Below, one piece after another: positions 8,773-19,000 of a stretch of DNA of 44,375 nt. A program made the position numbers and the translations under genes. How positions within the stretch are numbered: position 1 is the stretch's first letter; every line of letters begins with the position of its first letter. The stretch covers positions 1 to 44,375 of the forward strand of contig JANXXH010000057.1 of NCBI GenBank assembly GCA_025350705.1. Reading direction: 5' to 3'. This stretch comes from Gallionella sp. (GTDB taxonomy: Bacteria; Pseudomonadota; Gammaproteobacteria; Burkholderiales; Gallionellaceae). The notes beneath the pieces were generated by a model. The model saw nothing but the letters and a program-made list of their open reading frames with translations. It was not told where the DNA came from and ran no database searches.

Positions 8773-8801
8773 TTGCCCTAATCGAGGGGGTGCGGCATAA
8801 T
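8773..8801 (+). promoter_or_regulatory. likely sigma-70 promoter of the tkt-fba cluster, inside a dyad
   Basis: TTGCCC (8773-8778), a 17-bp spacer and CATAAT (8796-8801) form a reasonable promoter about 100 bp before tkt. TGCCCTAATCG at 8774-8784 recurs inverted at 8814-8826 (CGATTCTAGGGCA, two extra bases). This dyad therefore spans the promoter and the likely start site. It could be an operator or a 5' hairpin. Confidence 0.4.
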
Positions 8802-8897
8802 TGCAGACCCAAACGATTCTAGGGCACCCTCATTTTCAACGGGGGGTACACTCCACAATTAACCAATCCCGTGAGGATGTATTAAGAGGTATTAAGA

Positions 8898-10916
8898 ATG
8901 GCCGCAACACGAAGCGTCACCCCACCGAAGTTTAATGATACAACCGGCGCAATCCGCGCCCTGGCAATGGATGCCGTGCAGAAGGCCAATTCCGGCCACC
9001 CCGGCGCGCCGATGGGCATGGCAGAAATCGCCGAGGTCCTGTGGAACCACCATCTGCGCCACAATCCGGCCAATCCCCACTGGGCAGACCGCGACCGCTT
9101 CGTGCAGTCCAACGGCCACGGCTCGATGCTGGTTTATGCCCTGCTGCATTTGTCCGGTTACAACCTGCCGATGGATGAGTTGAAAAGATTCCGCCAGTTG
9201 CATTCCAAGACACCCGGCCATCCCGAATACGGTTACACCGACGGCGTGGAAACCACCACCGGCCCGTTGGGCCAAGGCATCACCAACGCCGTCGGCATGG
9301 CGATGGCCGAGAAACTGCTGGCCAACGAATTCAACAAACCAGGCCACACCATCGTCGACCACCACACCTATGTGTTCATGGGTGACGGCTGCATGATGGA
9401 AGGCATTTCGCACGAAGCTTGCGCATTGGCTGGCACCTGGGGCTTGGGCAAGCTTATCGCGTTCTGGGACGACAATGACATTTCCATAGACGGTCATGTC
9501 GGCGCATGGTTTACCGACAACACGCCCAAGCGTTTCGAGGCTTACGGCTGGCATGTGATCGCCGACGTGCAGGGACATGACCCTGTAGCACTCGACACCG
9601 CCATCAAGGCTGCCAAGGCAGTGACCGACAAGCCCACGCTGATCTGCTGCAAGACCATCATCGGCGCCGGTTCGCCGAACAAGGAAGGCACCCATGACGT
9701 GCATGGTGCTGCATTGGGTGATGCCGAGATCGCCGCAACCCGCGCGCACATCGGCTGGAAATATCCGCCGTTCGAGATTCCCAAACATGTGTATGAGGCA
9801 TGGGATGCGCGCACCAAGGGTACCGGTCTGGAGCAACTGTGGAACAACAAGTTCGCCGAATACAAAAAGGCCTTTCCAAAAGAAGCCGCCGAGTTCGCGC
9901 GTCGCATGAAGGGTGAGTTGCCTGCCAACTGGACAGAACAGGCTGCCAAGGCGATCGCGCAGATCAACGAAAAGGGCGAGACCATCGCCACCCGCAAGGC
10001 CTCGCAAAACGCGATCAATGCACTGGTTCCGGCACTACCGGAATTCCTCGGCGGCTCGGCCGACCTGACCGGTTCCAACCTGACCAACTGGACAGGCGCG
10101 CATCACGTGAATGGAACCAAGCCCGGCAATTACATCAGCTACGGCGTGCGCGAATTCGGCATGTCGGCCATCATGAATGGCATGGCGCTGCACGGCGGCC
10201 TGTTGCCGTTCGGCGGCACCTTCCTGATGTTTTCGGAATACGCGCGTAATGCCTTGCGCATGGCCGCGCTGATGAAGCAGCGCGTGATCTATGTGTACAC
10301 CCACGACTCCATCGGCTTGGGCGAAGACGGCCCGACGCACCAGCCGGTCGAGCAGACCACCACATTGCGCTTTATTCCCAACATGGACGCTTGGCGTCCG
10401 TGCGACACCGTCGAGTCCATCGTGTCCTGGGTGTGCGCGGTAGAGCGCATGACCGGCCCGTCTTCGTTGATTTTCAGTCGCCAGAACCTGGCGTTTCAGA
10501 AGCGCGATGCCGCGCAGATCGCCAACATCCGCAAGGGCGGTTATGTGTTGTCCGAAGCTGCGGGGGGCAAACCGAAAGCCATCATCATCGCCACCGGTTC
10601 CGAAGTGGATCTGGCGATGAAAGCGCAGGCTGCATTGGCAACCGAGGGTATCAACGTGCGCGTGGTGTCGATGCCGTCGACCAACGTTTTCGATCGCCAG
10701 GATCAGGCTTACAAGGACAGCGTACTGCTTAAGGGCGTCAAGCGCGTCGCGGTGGAAGCAGGCGTGACCGGCCTCTGGCACAAGTATGTCGGGTTGGAAG
10801 GCGCGGTGATCGGCATGGATTGTTTCGGCGAATCTGCCCCAGCACCCGAGTTGTTCAAGCACTTCGGTTTTACTACTGACAACGTGGTTGCAACGGTTAA
10901 GAAGGTTATAGGTTAA
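8898..10916 (+). CDS. tkt: transketolase
   Basis: A thiamine-diphosphate enzyme that moves two-carbon units between sugar phosphates in the Calvin cycle and pentose phosphate pathway. The 672-residue protein is full length. The N-terminal pyrophosphate domain has SGHPGAPMG near 32-40, GHGS near 71, and the ThDP/metal motif GDG at about 162-164 followed by WDDND. The middle pyrimidine domain has the [14 protein letters not shown] stretch, and a C-terminal transketolase domain ends the protein. It is first of five co-directional carbon genes. Two overlapping ribosome-site candidates precede the start (GTGAGG and AAGAGG) within an imperfect duplication of GTATTAAG. With gap, pgk, fba and the distal fbp it suggests Calvin-cycle regeneration rather than only glycolysis. 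Confidence 0.96.
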   Translation: MAATRSVTPPKFNDTTGAIRALAMDAVQKANSGHPGAPMGMAEIAEVLWNHHLRHNPANPHWADRDRFVQSNGHGSMLVYALLHLSGYNLPMDELKRFRQLHSKTPGHPEYGYTDGVETTTGPLGQGITNAVGMAMAEKLLANEFNKPGHTIVDHHTYVFMGDGCMMEGISHEACALAGTWGLGKLIAFWDDNDISIDGHVGAWFTDNTPKRFEAYGWHVIADVQGHDPVALDTAIKAAKAVTDKPTLICCKTIIGAGSPNKEGTHDVHGAALGDAEIAATRAHIGWKYPPFEIPKHVYEAWDARTKGTGLEQLWNNKFAEYKKAFPKEAAEFARRMKGELPANWTEQAAKAIAQINEKGETIATRKASQNAINALVPALPEFLGGSADLTGSNLTNWTGAHHVNGTKPGNYISYGVREFGMSAIMNGMALHGGLLPFGGTFLMFSEYARNALRMAALMKQRVIYVYTHDSIGLGEDGPTHQPVEQTTTLRFIPNMDAWRPCDTVESIVSWVCAVERMTGPSSLIFSRQNLAFQKRDAAQIANIRKGGYVLSEAAGGKPKAIIIATGSEVDLAMKAQAALATEGINVRVVSMPSTNVFDRQDQAYKDSVLLKGVKRVAVEAGVTGLWHKYVGLEGAVIGMDCFGESAPAPELFKHFGFTTDNVVATVKKVIG

Positions 10917-10921
10917 ATGGT

Positions 10922-11026
10922 CGCAACCTCGTTGCGGCGGAGGCTAACATGTGCGTAGCGAATGTTAAGGGGCGTGTTGCCCCGGCCAAAGCCACAACAT
11001 AGTGAAAACCGTCAAGAGCGTGCTCT
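10922..11026 (+). other. tkt-gap intergenic region with four consecutive hairpins
   Basis: The 147-bp gap between tkt and gap contains four short perfect stems: CGCAAC/GTTGCG (10922-10936), TAACAT/ATGTTA (10945-10967), GGGGC/GCCCC (10969-10983) and AGAGC/GCTCT (11015-11026). None has a convincing U-run directly after it, so they look more like mRNA-processing or stability structures, or a degenerate intergenic repeat, than a terminator. Confidence 0.4.
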
Positions 11027-11045
11027 AAAAAGATTTTTACATTAA

Positions 11046-12065
<1,020 letters not shown>

Positions 12066-12077
12066 TAAAGTAATGTA

Positions 12078-12104
12078 GGGTGGGCACGTCTTTTGTGCCC
12101 ACCC
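12078..12104. repeat. gap-pgk intergenic hairpin of the GGGTGGGCAC repeat family
   Basis: GGGTGGGCAC (12078-12087) and its perfect complement GTGCCCACCC (12095-12104) enclose a 7-base T-rich loop. The same motif recurs in a longer compound at 38828-38894, so this is a member of a dispersed palindromic family that has landed in the gap-pgk transcript. It lies 22 bp before the pgk start and ends before the AGGAG ribosome site. Confidence 0.7.
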
Positions 12105-12125
12105 AACAATTTGCAGGAGAAAAGT

Positions 12126-13328
12126 ATGTCAGTGATCAAAATGACCGACCTGGATCTCAAGGGCAAGCGCGTCCTGATCCGCTCGGATCTCAATGTGCCT
12201 GTCAAGGATGGCAAGGTAACTTCCGATGCGCGCATCACAGCTTCGATGGCGTCGATCAATTTCGCACTGAAAGCCGGAGCGAAAGTGATGGTGACTTCCC
12301 ATCTTGGCCGTCCGGAAGAAGGTGTTTACTCTGAGGAGAATTCGCTCAAGCCGGTCGCCAATGTCATAGCCAACAAACTGGGCAAGCCGGTGCGCCTGAT
12401 CAGGGATTGGGTGAATGGCGGCTTCAATGTTGCCGAAGGCGAACTGGTATTGCTGGAAAATTGCCGCTTCAACAAGGGTGAAAAGAAAAGCACCGAAGAA
12501 ACCGCACGTCTATATGCCGCACTGTGCGATGTGTTTGTGATGGACGCGTTCGGCACTGCGCACCGCGCCGAAGCCTCTACACACGGTGTGGCAAAATACG
12601 CCCCTGCCGCTGCCGCAGGTGTCTTGCTGACTCAGGAATTGGAAGCGCTGACCAAAGCACTGCTCAGCCCGGCGCGCCCGATGGTCGCCATCGTCGGCGG
12701 CAGCAAGGTATCAACCAAGCTGACCGTGCTGGAAAGCCTGTCGGAAAAAGTGGATCAAATGGTCGTCGGTGGCGGAATCGCCAACACCTTCCTCAAGGCG
12801 ACCGGCCATCCGGTCGGCAAGTCGCTGTGCGAGAATGATCTGGTTCCGACCGCGCAAGCGTTGCTGGAAAAGATGTCGGCACGCGGCGCAAGCATCCCTA
12901 TCGCAACCGATGTCGTGGTCGGCAAGGAAGCGCCGTTCGTGGCGGGAAACGAAAACACACCCGCTATTATCAAAGACGCAAAGGACGTAGCCGATGATGA
13001 AATGATCTTCGACATCGGCCCGGATTCAGCGCAAGCGATAGTCGACATCATCATGAATGCCGGCACCGTGGTGTGGAATGGGCCGGTCGGTGTGTTCGAA
13101 TTCGACCAGTTCGGCGAAGGCACCAAAAAGATCGCGATGGCGATTGCAGAAACGAAAGCTTTCACTTTGGCTGGCGGCGGCGATACGATAGCTGCAATCC
13201 AGAAGTACGACATTTACGACAAAGTGTCTTACATCTCCACCGCTGGCGGCGCGTTCCTGGAATTCCTCGAAGGCAAGAAATTGCCAGCCGTGGAAATCCT
13301 CGAACAACGTGCCAGTCAGCAACAATAG
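12126..13328 (+). CDS. pgk: phosphoglycerate kinase
   Basis: Transfers phosphate between 1,3-bisphosphoglycerate and ADP; in the Calvin cycle it runs toward ATP use. The 400-residue protein has the signature [11 protein letters not shown] (19-29), the hinge region GGSKVSTKL, and the C-terminal nucleotide loop GGGDTIAA. Length is normal. The start at 12126 is supported by GCAGGAG seven bases ahead; an upstream in-frame ATG at 12093 would lie within the preceding hairpin and is not supported. It lies between gap and pyk. Confidence 0.96.
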   Translation: MSVIKMTDLDLKGKRVLIRSDLNVPVKDGKVTSDARITASMASINFALKAGAKVMVTSHLGRPEEGVYSEENSLKPVANVIANKLGKPVRLIRDWVNGGFNVAEGELVLLENCRFNKGEKKSTEETARLYAALCDVFVMDAFGTAHRAEASTHGVAKYAPAAAAGVLLTQELEALTKALLSPARPMVAIVGGSKVSTKLTVLESLSEKVDQMVVGGGIANTFLKATGHPVGKSLCENDLVPTAQALLEKMSARGASIPIATDVVVGKEAPFVAGNENTPAIIKDAKDVADDEMIFDIGPDSAQAIVDIIMNAGTVVWNGPVGVFEFDQFGEGTKKIAMAIAETKAFTLAGGGDTIAAIQKYDIYDKVSYISTAGGAFLEFLEGKKLPAVEILEQRASQQQ

Positions 13329-13365
13329 GAAACACAGGCAACAATAACAGGAAATATAAAAACAC

Positions 13366-14805
13366 ATGCTGCGTAGAACAAAAATAGTTGCAACACTGGG
13401 GCCTGCTTCCAACGACCAAAAAGTACTTGAGAAAATGATACGTGCCGGAGTCGATCTGGTGCGCATGAATTTTTCGCACGGCTCCGCTGAAGACCATATG
13501 AAGCGTGCTGAAACCGTTCGTGCTGCGGCCAAGGCATGCGGGCGCACTGTGGGTATCCTGGCAGATCTGCAAGGTCCGAAGATACGCGTACGAAAATTCG
13601 AGAATGACAAGATCGTTTTGAACAACGGCGATACTTTTATACTTGATGCATCGTTTGAAGGGTTGGGCAATCAGGAACGCGTAGGCCTCGATTACAAAGA
13701 GTTGCCCAACGATGTCAGCGAAGGCACGGTATTGTTGCTCAACGACGGCATGCTGGAATTTCACGTAACCGGTGTCAAAGGCACTCAGGTCATTTGTAAA
13801 GTGGTGCGCGGTGGCGTGCTCTCAAATAACAAGGGCATCAACCGCAAAGGCGGCGGACTGACCGCGCCCGCGCTGACCGACAAGGACAAGGAAGACATCA
13901 AGACCGCCGCGTTGATCAAGGCGGATTACCTGGCGGTGTCGTTCCCGCGCACCGGCGAAGACATGCGCCTGGCGCGCGAACTGATGCACGCGGCGGGCGG
14001 CAAGAGTTTTTTGATGGCCAAGATAGAACGTGCCGAAGCGATAACAGCGTTGGGCGACATCATCGATGCGTCGGATGCCATCATGGTGGCGCGCGGCGAC
14101 CTGAGCGTGGAAGTTGGCGATGCCGCCGTGCCCGGTTTGCAAAAGCGCATGATCAAAATGGCGCGCGATAAAAATCGTTTGGTGATCACCGCCACGCAGA
14201 TGATGGAATCGATGATCACCAACCCGATCCCGACGCGTGCGGAAGTCTCTGACGTGGCGAACGCCGTGCTGGACGGCACCGATGCGGTGATGTTGTCGGC
14301 TGAAACCGCAGTGGGTGATTATCCGGTCGAAACCATCGAGGCGATGGCGCGCATCTGCCTCAAGGCGGAAGCTGAAGGCGAGGATCATATGATCGACCGC
14401 CGCACTATCTCGCAAAGATTTTCCCGCATCGATCAGTCGATCGCCATGTCGGCGTTGTTCGCCGCCTCACATCTCAAGGTAAAAGCGATTGTCGCGTTGA
14501 CACAATCCGGTTCGACACCGCTGTGGATGTCGCGCATGAATGCCGGTGTGCCTATCTTTGCGATGACACCGTTGCCGGAAACCTTGAGCAAAGTGACATT
14601 GTTTAGCGGCGTGCATCCGATCGCATTTAAGAGTATCTCAAAGGATCAACATCAGGCATTGCACGATGCAGAGGAAGAGCTGGTGCGATTGAAGCTGGTA
14701 GCAAAGGGCGACTTGATGGTGATGACCATCGGTGAAGCGATCGGTCAATCCGGGCATACCAACACGATGAAAATCGTCAAAGTCGGTGATCATCACAAAC
14801 ATTAA
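13366..14805 (+). CDS. pyk: pyruvate kinase
   Basis: Converts phosphoenolpyruvate and ADP to pyruvate and ATP. The 479 residues contain RRTKIVATLGPAS at the N-terminus, MNFSHG (substrate/cation site), the catalytic segment AKIERAEA, MVARGDLSVEVG and TQMMESM of the TIM barrel, with the small B domain inserted at about 70-170. The C-terminal domain (about 350-479) is the usual allosteric module. It is 37 bp after pgk, so likely in the same transcript. A glycolysis-only enzyme inside this cluster shows that the block is not dedicated to CO2 fixation alone. Confidence 0.95.
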   Translation: MLRRTKIVATLGPASNDQKVLEKMIRAGVDLVRMNFSHGSAEDHMKRAETVRAAAKACGRTVGILADLQGPKIRVRKFENDKIVLNNGDTFILDASFEGLGNQERVGLDYKELPNDVSEGTVLLLNDGMLEFHVTGVKGTQVICKVVRGGVLSNNKGINRKGGGLTAPALTDKDKEDIKTAALIKADYLAVSFPRTGEDMRLARELMHAAGGKSFLMAKIERAEAITALGDIIDASDAIMVARGDLSVEVGDAAVPGLQKRMIKMARDKNRLVITATQMMESMITNPIPTRAEVSDVANAVLDGTDAVMLSAETAVGDYPVETIEAMARICLKAEAEGEDHMIDRRTISQRFSRIDQSIAMSALFAASHLKVKAIVALTQSGSTPLWMSRMNAGVPIFAMTPLPETLSKVTLFSGVHPIAFKSISKDQHQALHDAEEELVRLKLVAKGDLMVMTIGEAIGQSGHTNTMKIVKVGDHHKH

Positions 14806-14810
14806 TTGGC

Positions 14811-14838
14811 GCAGGGGCAAGGCGCGCCGTGCCCCTGC
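14811..14838. repeat. pyk-fba intergenic palindrome GCAGGGGCA/TGCCCCTGC
   Basis: A 9-bp perfect stem (14811-14819 with 14830-14838) with a GC-rich 10-base loop sits in the 62-bp gap between pyk and fba and ends 29 bp before the fba start. The GTAGGGGCACGG half of a similar palindrome occurs after xth at 29757. It lacks a U-tract, so it is not an obvious terminator. Confidence 0.55.
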
Positions 14839-14867
14839 AAATTTGAATTTTTTATCAGGAGAATAAA

Positions 14868-15932
14868 ATGGCACTCGTATCTTTGCGTCAACTACTCGAT
14901 CACGCTGCGGAAAACGGCTACGGCCTGCCCGCATTCAACGTGAACAATCTCGAACAAGTCAAAGCGATCATGGAAGCGGCGGACGAATGCAACAGCCCGG
15001 TGATCATGCAAGGCTCCGCTGGCGCGCGTAAATATGCCGGTGAAGCCTTCCTGCGCCACCTGATCGCGGCTGCTGTGGAATCCTATCCGCATATTCCGGT
15101 TGTGATGCACCAGGATCACGGCGCATCCCCGGCGGTATGCATCAACGCGATCAAATCCGGCTTCTCCAGCGTGATGATGGACGGTTCGCTGAAAGAAGAC
15201 GCCAAGACACCCGCCTCGTTCGACTACAACGTGGATGTCACGCGCCGTGTGGTTGAGATGTCCCACGCGGTCGGCGTTTCGGTGGAAGGTGAGCTGGGTT
15301 GCCTGGGTTCGCTGGAATCCGGGATGGGTGAAAAAGAAGACGGCCACGGCGCGGAAGGCGTGCTGACCCATGACCAATTGCTGACCGACCCGGAAGAAGC
15401 TGCGCAGTTCGTGCGTCAGACCGGCGTGGACGCTTTGGCCATCGCGATCGGCACTTCGCACGGCGCGTACAAGTTCACCAAGCCGCCCACCGGCGAGACG
15501 CTGGCGATCGGCCGCATCAAGGAGATCCATGCGCGCATTCCCAACACCCACCTGGTGATGCACGGCTCATCTTCGGTGCCGCAGGAATGGCTGAAGATCA
15601 TCAACGAATTCGGCGGCGACATGGGTGTAACCTACGGCGTACCGGTATCGGAGATCGTCGAGGGCATCAAGCACGGCGTGCGCAAGATCAACATCGACAC
15701 CGATCTGCGCATGGCATCGAGCGGTTCGGTGCGCCGCTACCTGGCGCAAAACCCCAAGGACTTCGATCCCCGCAAATTCCTCGCGGTATCCACCAAGGCG
15801 ATGAAGGAGATATGCAAGGCGCGTTACGAAGCTTTCGGTTGTGCAGGCCAAGCGGGCAAGATCAAACCGATCTCATTGGAAGCTATGGCGAACCGTTATG
15901 CCAAGGGCGAGTTGAAGGCGATCGTCAAGTAA
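14868..15932 (+). CDS. fba: class II fructose-1,6-bisphosphate aldolase
   Basis: A zinc-dependent aldolase joining dihydroxyacetone phosphate and glyceraldehyde-3-phosphate; Calvin-cycle (CbbA-type) members can also make sedoheptulose-1,7-bisphosphate. The 354 residues include HQDHG (81-85; the catalytic Asp and a zinc His), the GELGCLG loop, GTSHGAYK and VMHGSSS zinc/phosphate motifs, and NIDTDLR near the C-terminus. The length and the inserted loop carrying [13 protein letters not shown] match the Calvin-type class II subfamily rather than the shorter E. coli KbaY type. A clear AGGAG precedes the ATG. It ends the carbon cluster just before a strong bidirectional terminator. Confidence 0.95.
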   Translation: MALVSLRQLLDHAAENGYGLPAFNVNNLEQVKAIMEAADECNSPVIMQGSAGARKYAGEAFLRHLIAAAVESYPHIPVVMHQDHGASPAVCINAIKSGFSSVMMDGSLKEDAKTPASFDYNVDVTRRVVEMSHAVGVSVEGELGCLGSLESGMGEKEDGHGAEGVLTHDQLLTDPEEAAQFVRQTGVDALAIAIGTSHGAYKFTKPPTGETLAIGRIKEIHARIPNTHLVMHGSSSVPQEWLKIINEFGGDMGVTYGVPVSEIVEGIKHGVRKINIDTDLRMASSGSVRRYLAQNPKDFDPRKFLAVSTKAMKEICKARYEAFGCAGQAGKIKPISLEAMANRYAKGELKAIVK

Positions 15933-15949
15933 AATAAATTTTGCAGCAG

Positions 15950-15985
15950 CAAACAAAAAGCGACCCGAGGGTCGCTTTTTGTTTG
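15950..15985. terminator. bidirectional Rho-independent terminator between fba and pilY1
   Basis: A perfect 17-bp palindrome (15950-15966 with 15969-15985) has a GC-rich core AGCGACCC/GGGTCGCT flanked by AAAAA and TTTTT. Read on either strand it gives a stem followed by U-rich sequence, so it can end both the fba transcript and the converging pilY1 transcript, whose stop is at 16007. Confidence 0.9.
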
Positions 15986-16006
15986 TGACATGTCAGCACA
16001 GAGAAA

Positions 16007-19000
16007 TCAATCGCTTTCCTTGTACCAGTACGTTCTGCTGCGGCTGGTCGATACGGTGATGGGCGGTTTTCCACCACCGATAGGAGTCTTGCAATCCGAC
16101 CCGACACAAGTCGCGTCGCCTCCGCAACCGATACAGAACGGCAAGGTCATAGTCGTACCATTTACATCCACCGCGACCGACCCTGCCACCGGAGAAGGCG
16201 GCAAGCCACCACCGTCGTAAACGATGGAGTTGGTTTTTCCGGTCAACGGAGATATCTGGTAACCTTTTGCCGTTCCGAGGTTTGTGGTACATGCATTGGA
16301 GCTGGGTGTCGCGGGTGTGTTGGTACCGAAGTAGGTATAACCAGCTACCGTGAGTGGCGCATTGACTACCTTTTCACCTGCCCCGAGAGTGAGGTAGTAA
16401 CCACTGCGAGTGCCATCGTAACTAGTCGCGGTAGCAGGCGGCACAGGAGTGATATCAACTAAGTCAGCTTCCGTAACAAGTGCCTGTGCAGGTGTGGCAG
16501 TCGCATCGTTACCGGTGTGCAGGTCTTTCACCATATAGAAACGATTCGTCACACTATAGGCAGAATTGGTGGCCGTGGAATAGAGCGGATGTTCACGATC
16601 ACCGGAACCGATCAACACCGCATCGTAATCGGCGGTGGGAACCATATCCGCCGGATAGAGGAATTTGCGGGGTGTCGTCCCAGAGGCGCAAGCTCCGGTA
16701 TTGCAACCCAGCGCCGCCAGTTTGGTCACCTGCCAATAGTCAGGTGTTATATGGGTCGCCGTGGGTTCGAGATCCACACGCCATATGTTACCGCCCACAT
16801 CAGCGGCATACAGACGGTCGATATAACCGTCATTTCCGCTGATATCCATCAGGGTGATGTCGGAAGGAATGCTGTAATTCATCCCGGCGACCGTGCAGGT
16901 CGCTTTGACAGTTGTGCCGCTGCATGCAGAAGAGGCGCCATACGTGGCTTTCCAAATCAGATGGCCGTTCAAGGCATTCACGATGAAGATTCCGCGCCCT
17001 TGAGTGCTTGCCGCAGGCGGTTCGATATCTTCCGCGACATTGTCATAACCTCCCCCGAAAATCATCACCGGTGTGGGTAAGTTGGAGCTGCTGCAAGTGG
17101 TGCCGCCGCAATAGCCTTTGACAAAAGTCACTTTAGGTTGTGACCAGGTTTGGGTGACTTCGGTGAAATCTGCATCTGCGCTGGTTATCTCCCACAAGAA
17201 CGAAGGCGCGGTTGGCGTGGTTACGTCCAGCGCATAGATAAGCTCACCACCACGGCGCATCGCGAGGTAGAGATAGGCGGTGTTGGCCGTGCCATCCGCG
17301 TTCATCTTCTGGTAAACACTGGAAGAGCCATCAATAAAATAATCCTTGGTTTGCGGTGAAGGGAGGATACCCGGAGGCGTGGAAGCAAGCTTCAATACCG
17401 GACTATTGTCGTGCATCCGCGCGAGCTTGATGATGAACTCGGATGGGATGAAGCTCCACAATTCGCTGCCAGGTGTGGGCATCGTGCTTCCGGTCGGGTT
17501 GGACTGGTTACCGTTGACAGCGCGGAACACGCCGTCATTGGCACCGTAGTAAACGACCACTCCGATCGTGCCGCCATAGTTGATAACGGTAGGACGCGAG
17601 TGCAGCACGTCGCCATGCAAAGACGGGCGGACATTGATCGCAGTGTGGCTAGGGTCAGGGCTGGTTTCATCCAAAAAATTGTCCTCGCCGCGTACCCAGT
17701 TGATAAGAGTGGTACTGTTAAGAACGACACCGGTTGAGGTAGCCTTGATGATTCCGGTCGCCGGTGTCACCGGGGTAAGAGTAACAGTGTAAGTGAAAGT
17801 AGTGGTGGTGGGGACACTGGTGATCGGGAAAGTACCGACATAACCGGCTTCATTGGCACCCTGCGTGCCGCCGATACTTACGTTTTGTCCGACTGTATAA
17901 CCATGTGCCACCAGGGTTGTTCCAGTAGCTGTAGCAGTTGTCGAGTTTCCCGTCGACCTGGTCAAGGCAACGGCCGGGTTTGTCGTTTTGTCAGCCGTAA
18001 TGGCCGTGCCTGATGGGTCTATCGTTGCAGGGGATGGCGGGGTGGTAGCGGTAGTGTAGGTAAAAGTTGTTGCGCCAACGCTGGTGATTGTGAAGTTACC
18101 GTTGTATTGGGTGACAGCATTGCCGGAAGTATCGACGACATTGGCAAGCGTCACTGTATTGCCGACCGTGAAACCGTGAGCCGTGGTCGTGGTGACAGTT
18201 ACAGGGGCAGATCCGACGGCGGTTTCAGCGCCGAGAACAACACCACCGGTGTTTACAATGCTCACTGTTACCGCAGTGGTTGTAGTTACCCCTTTAACTT
18301 TCGTTGTTACGTTACTTGTAGCTGTTGCCGTTGCACCCCCAGCCGGTGATACGGGTTGTACGACCACCGGGTAGGTAAATGTATTGAGGCCCGTAACCGT
18401 AATTGTCTGAGCACCGTTATATTTGGTCTGCGTCGCGCCATTGATGGTTATCAGATCGTTGCTTGCATATCCGTGGTTCGTCACCATCGTCACGGTTGCA
18501 GTGGCGACGTTAGGTGCGGCTGCAGTGTTCATGTTACGGGTAATCGAGCCGGCAACCGTGGCGCTGCGTATAACCTGAGGGGTCGACGCTACGCTGGCGG
18601 TATAACTGCCCGTTGCTGTCTGCGGCGGATATTCGGGTACGGTGATGGTGAACATCGTCGTGCTCGGGACAGTCACTACTGTAAAGGTACCGTTATACTG
18701 TGACTGATCAGCATTGGAAATGGTGACCGTGCTGCCGGCAATCAGGTTGTGCGGTGTGGCGGTAGTGACGGTTGCAACGGTGCCCGAACGGGTAAGCGAA
18801 GTTACGTTGACTGTGGATGCCGAACCAAACGAACCGGCTGTGATGGCAGCATTGGCAGTGGAGAATAGATTGGCACTGTTGGTCAAAGCAGCGACGCAAG
18901 TCCCCGGTCCGCCGGGGCAATAGGTGTAAAAGTTGCGCGGCGTGCTGGGGTAGGAGGTGTAATTGTTCAGCAGGTAGTTGCCGCGAGACATTTGCGCGGC

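Noticed and set aside
8892..10862. Long - strand open frames (371 and 275 codons) opposite tkt
   Set aside because: They mirror the third-position bias of transketolase and have no recognisable motif or ribosome site.
17720..18795. CRISPR-like or tandem DNA repeat
   Set aside because: The periodicity exists at protein level only; units differ in length and DNA sequence and stay in the pilY1 reading frame.
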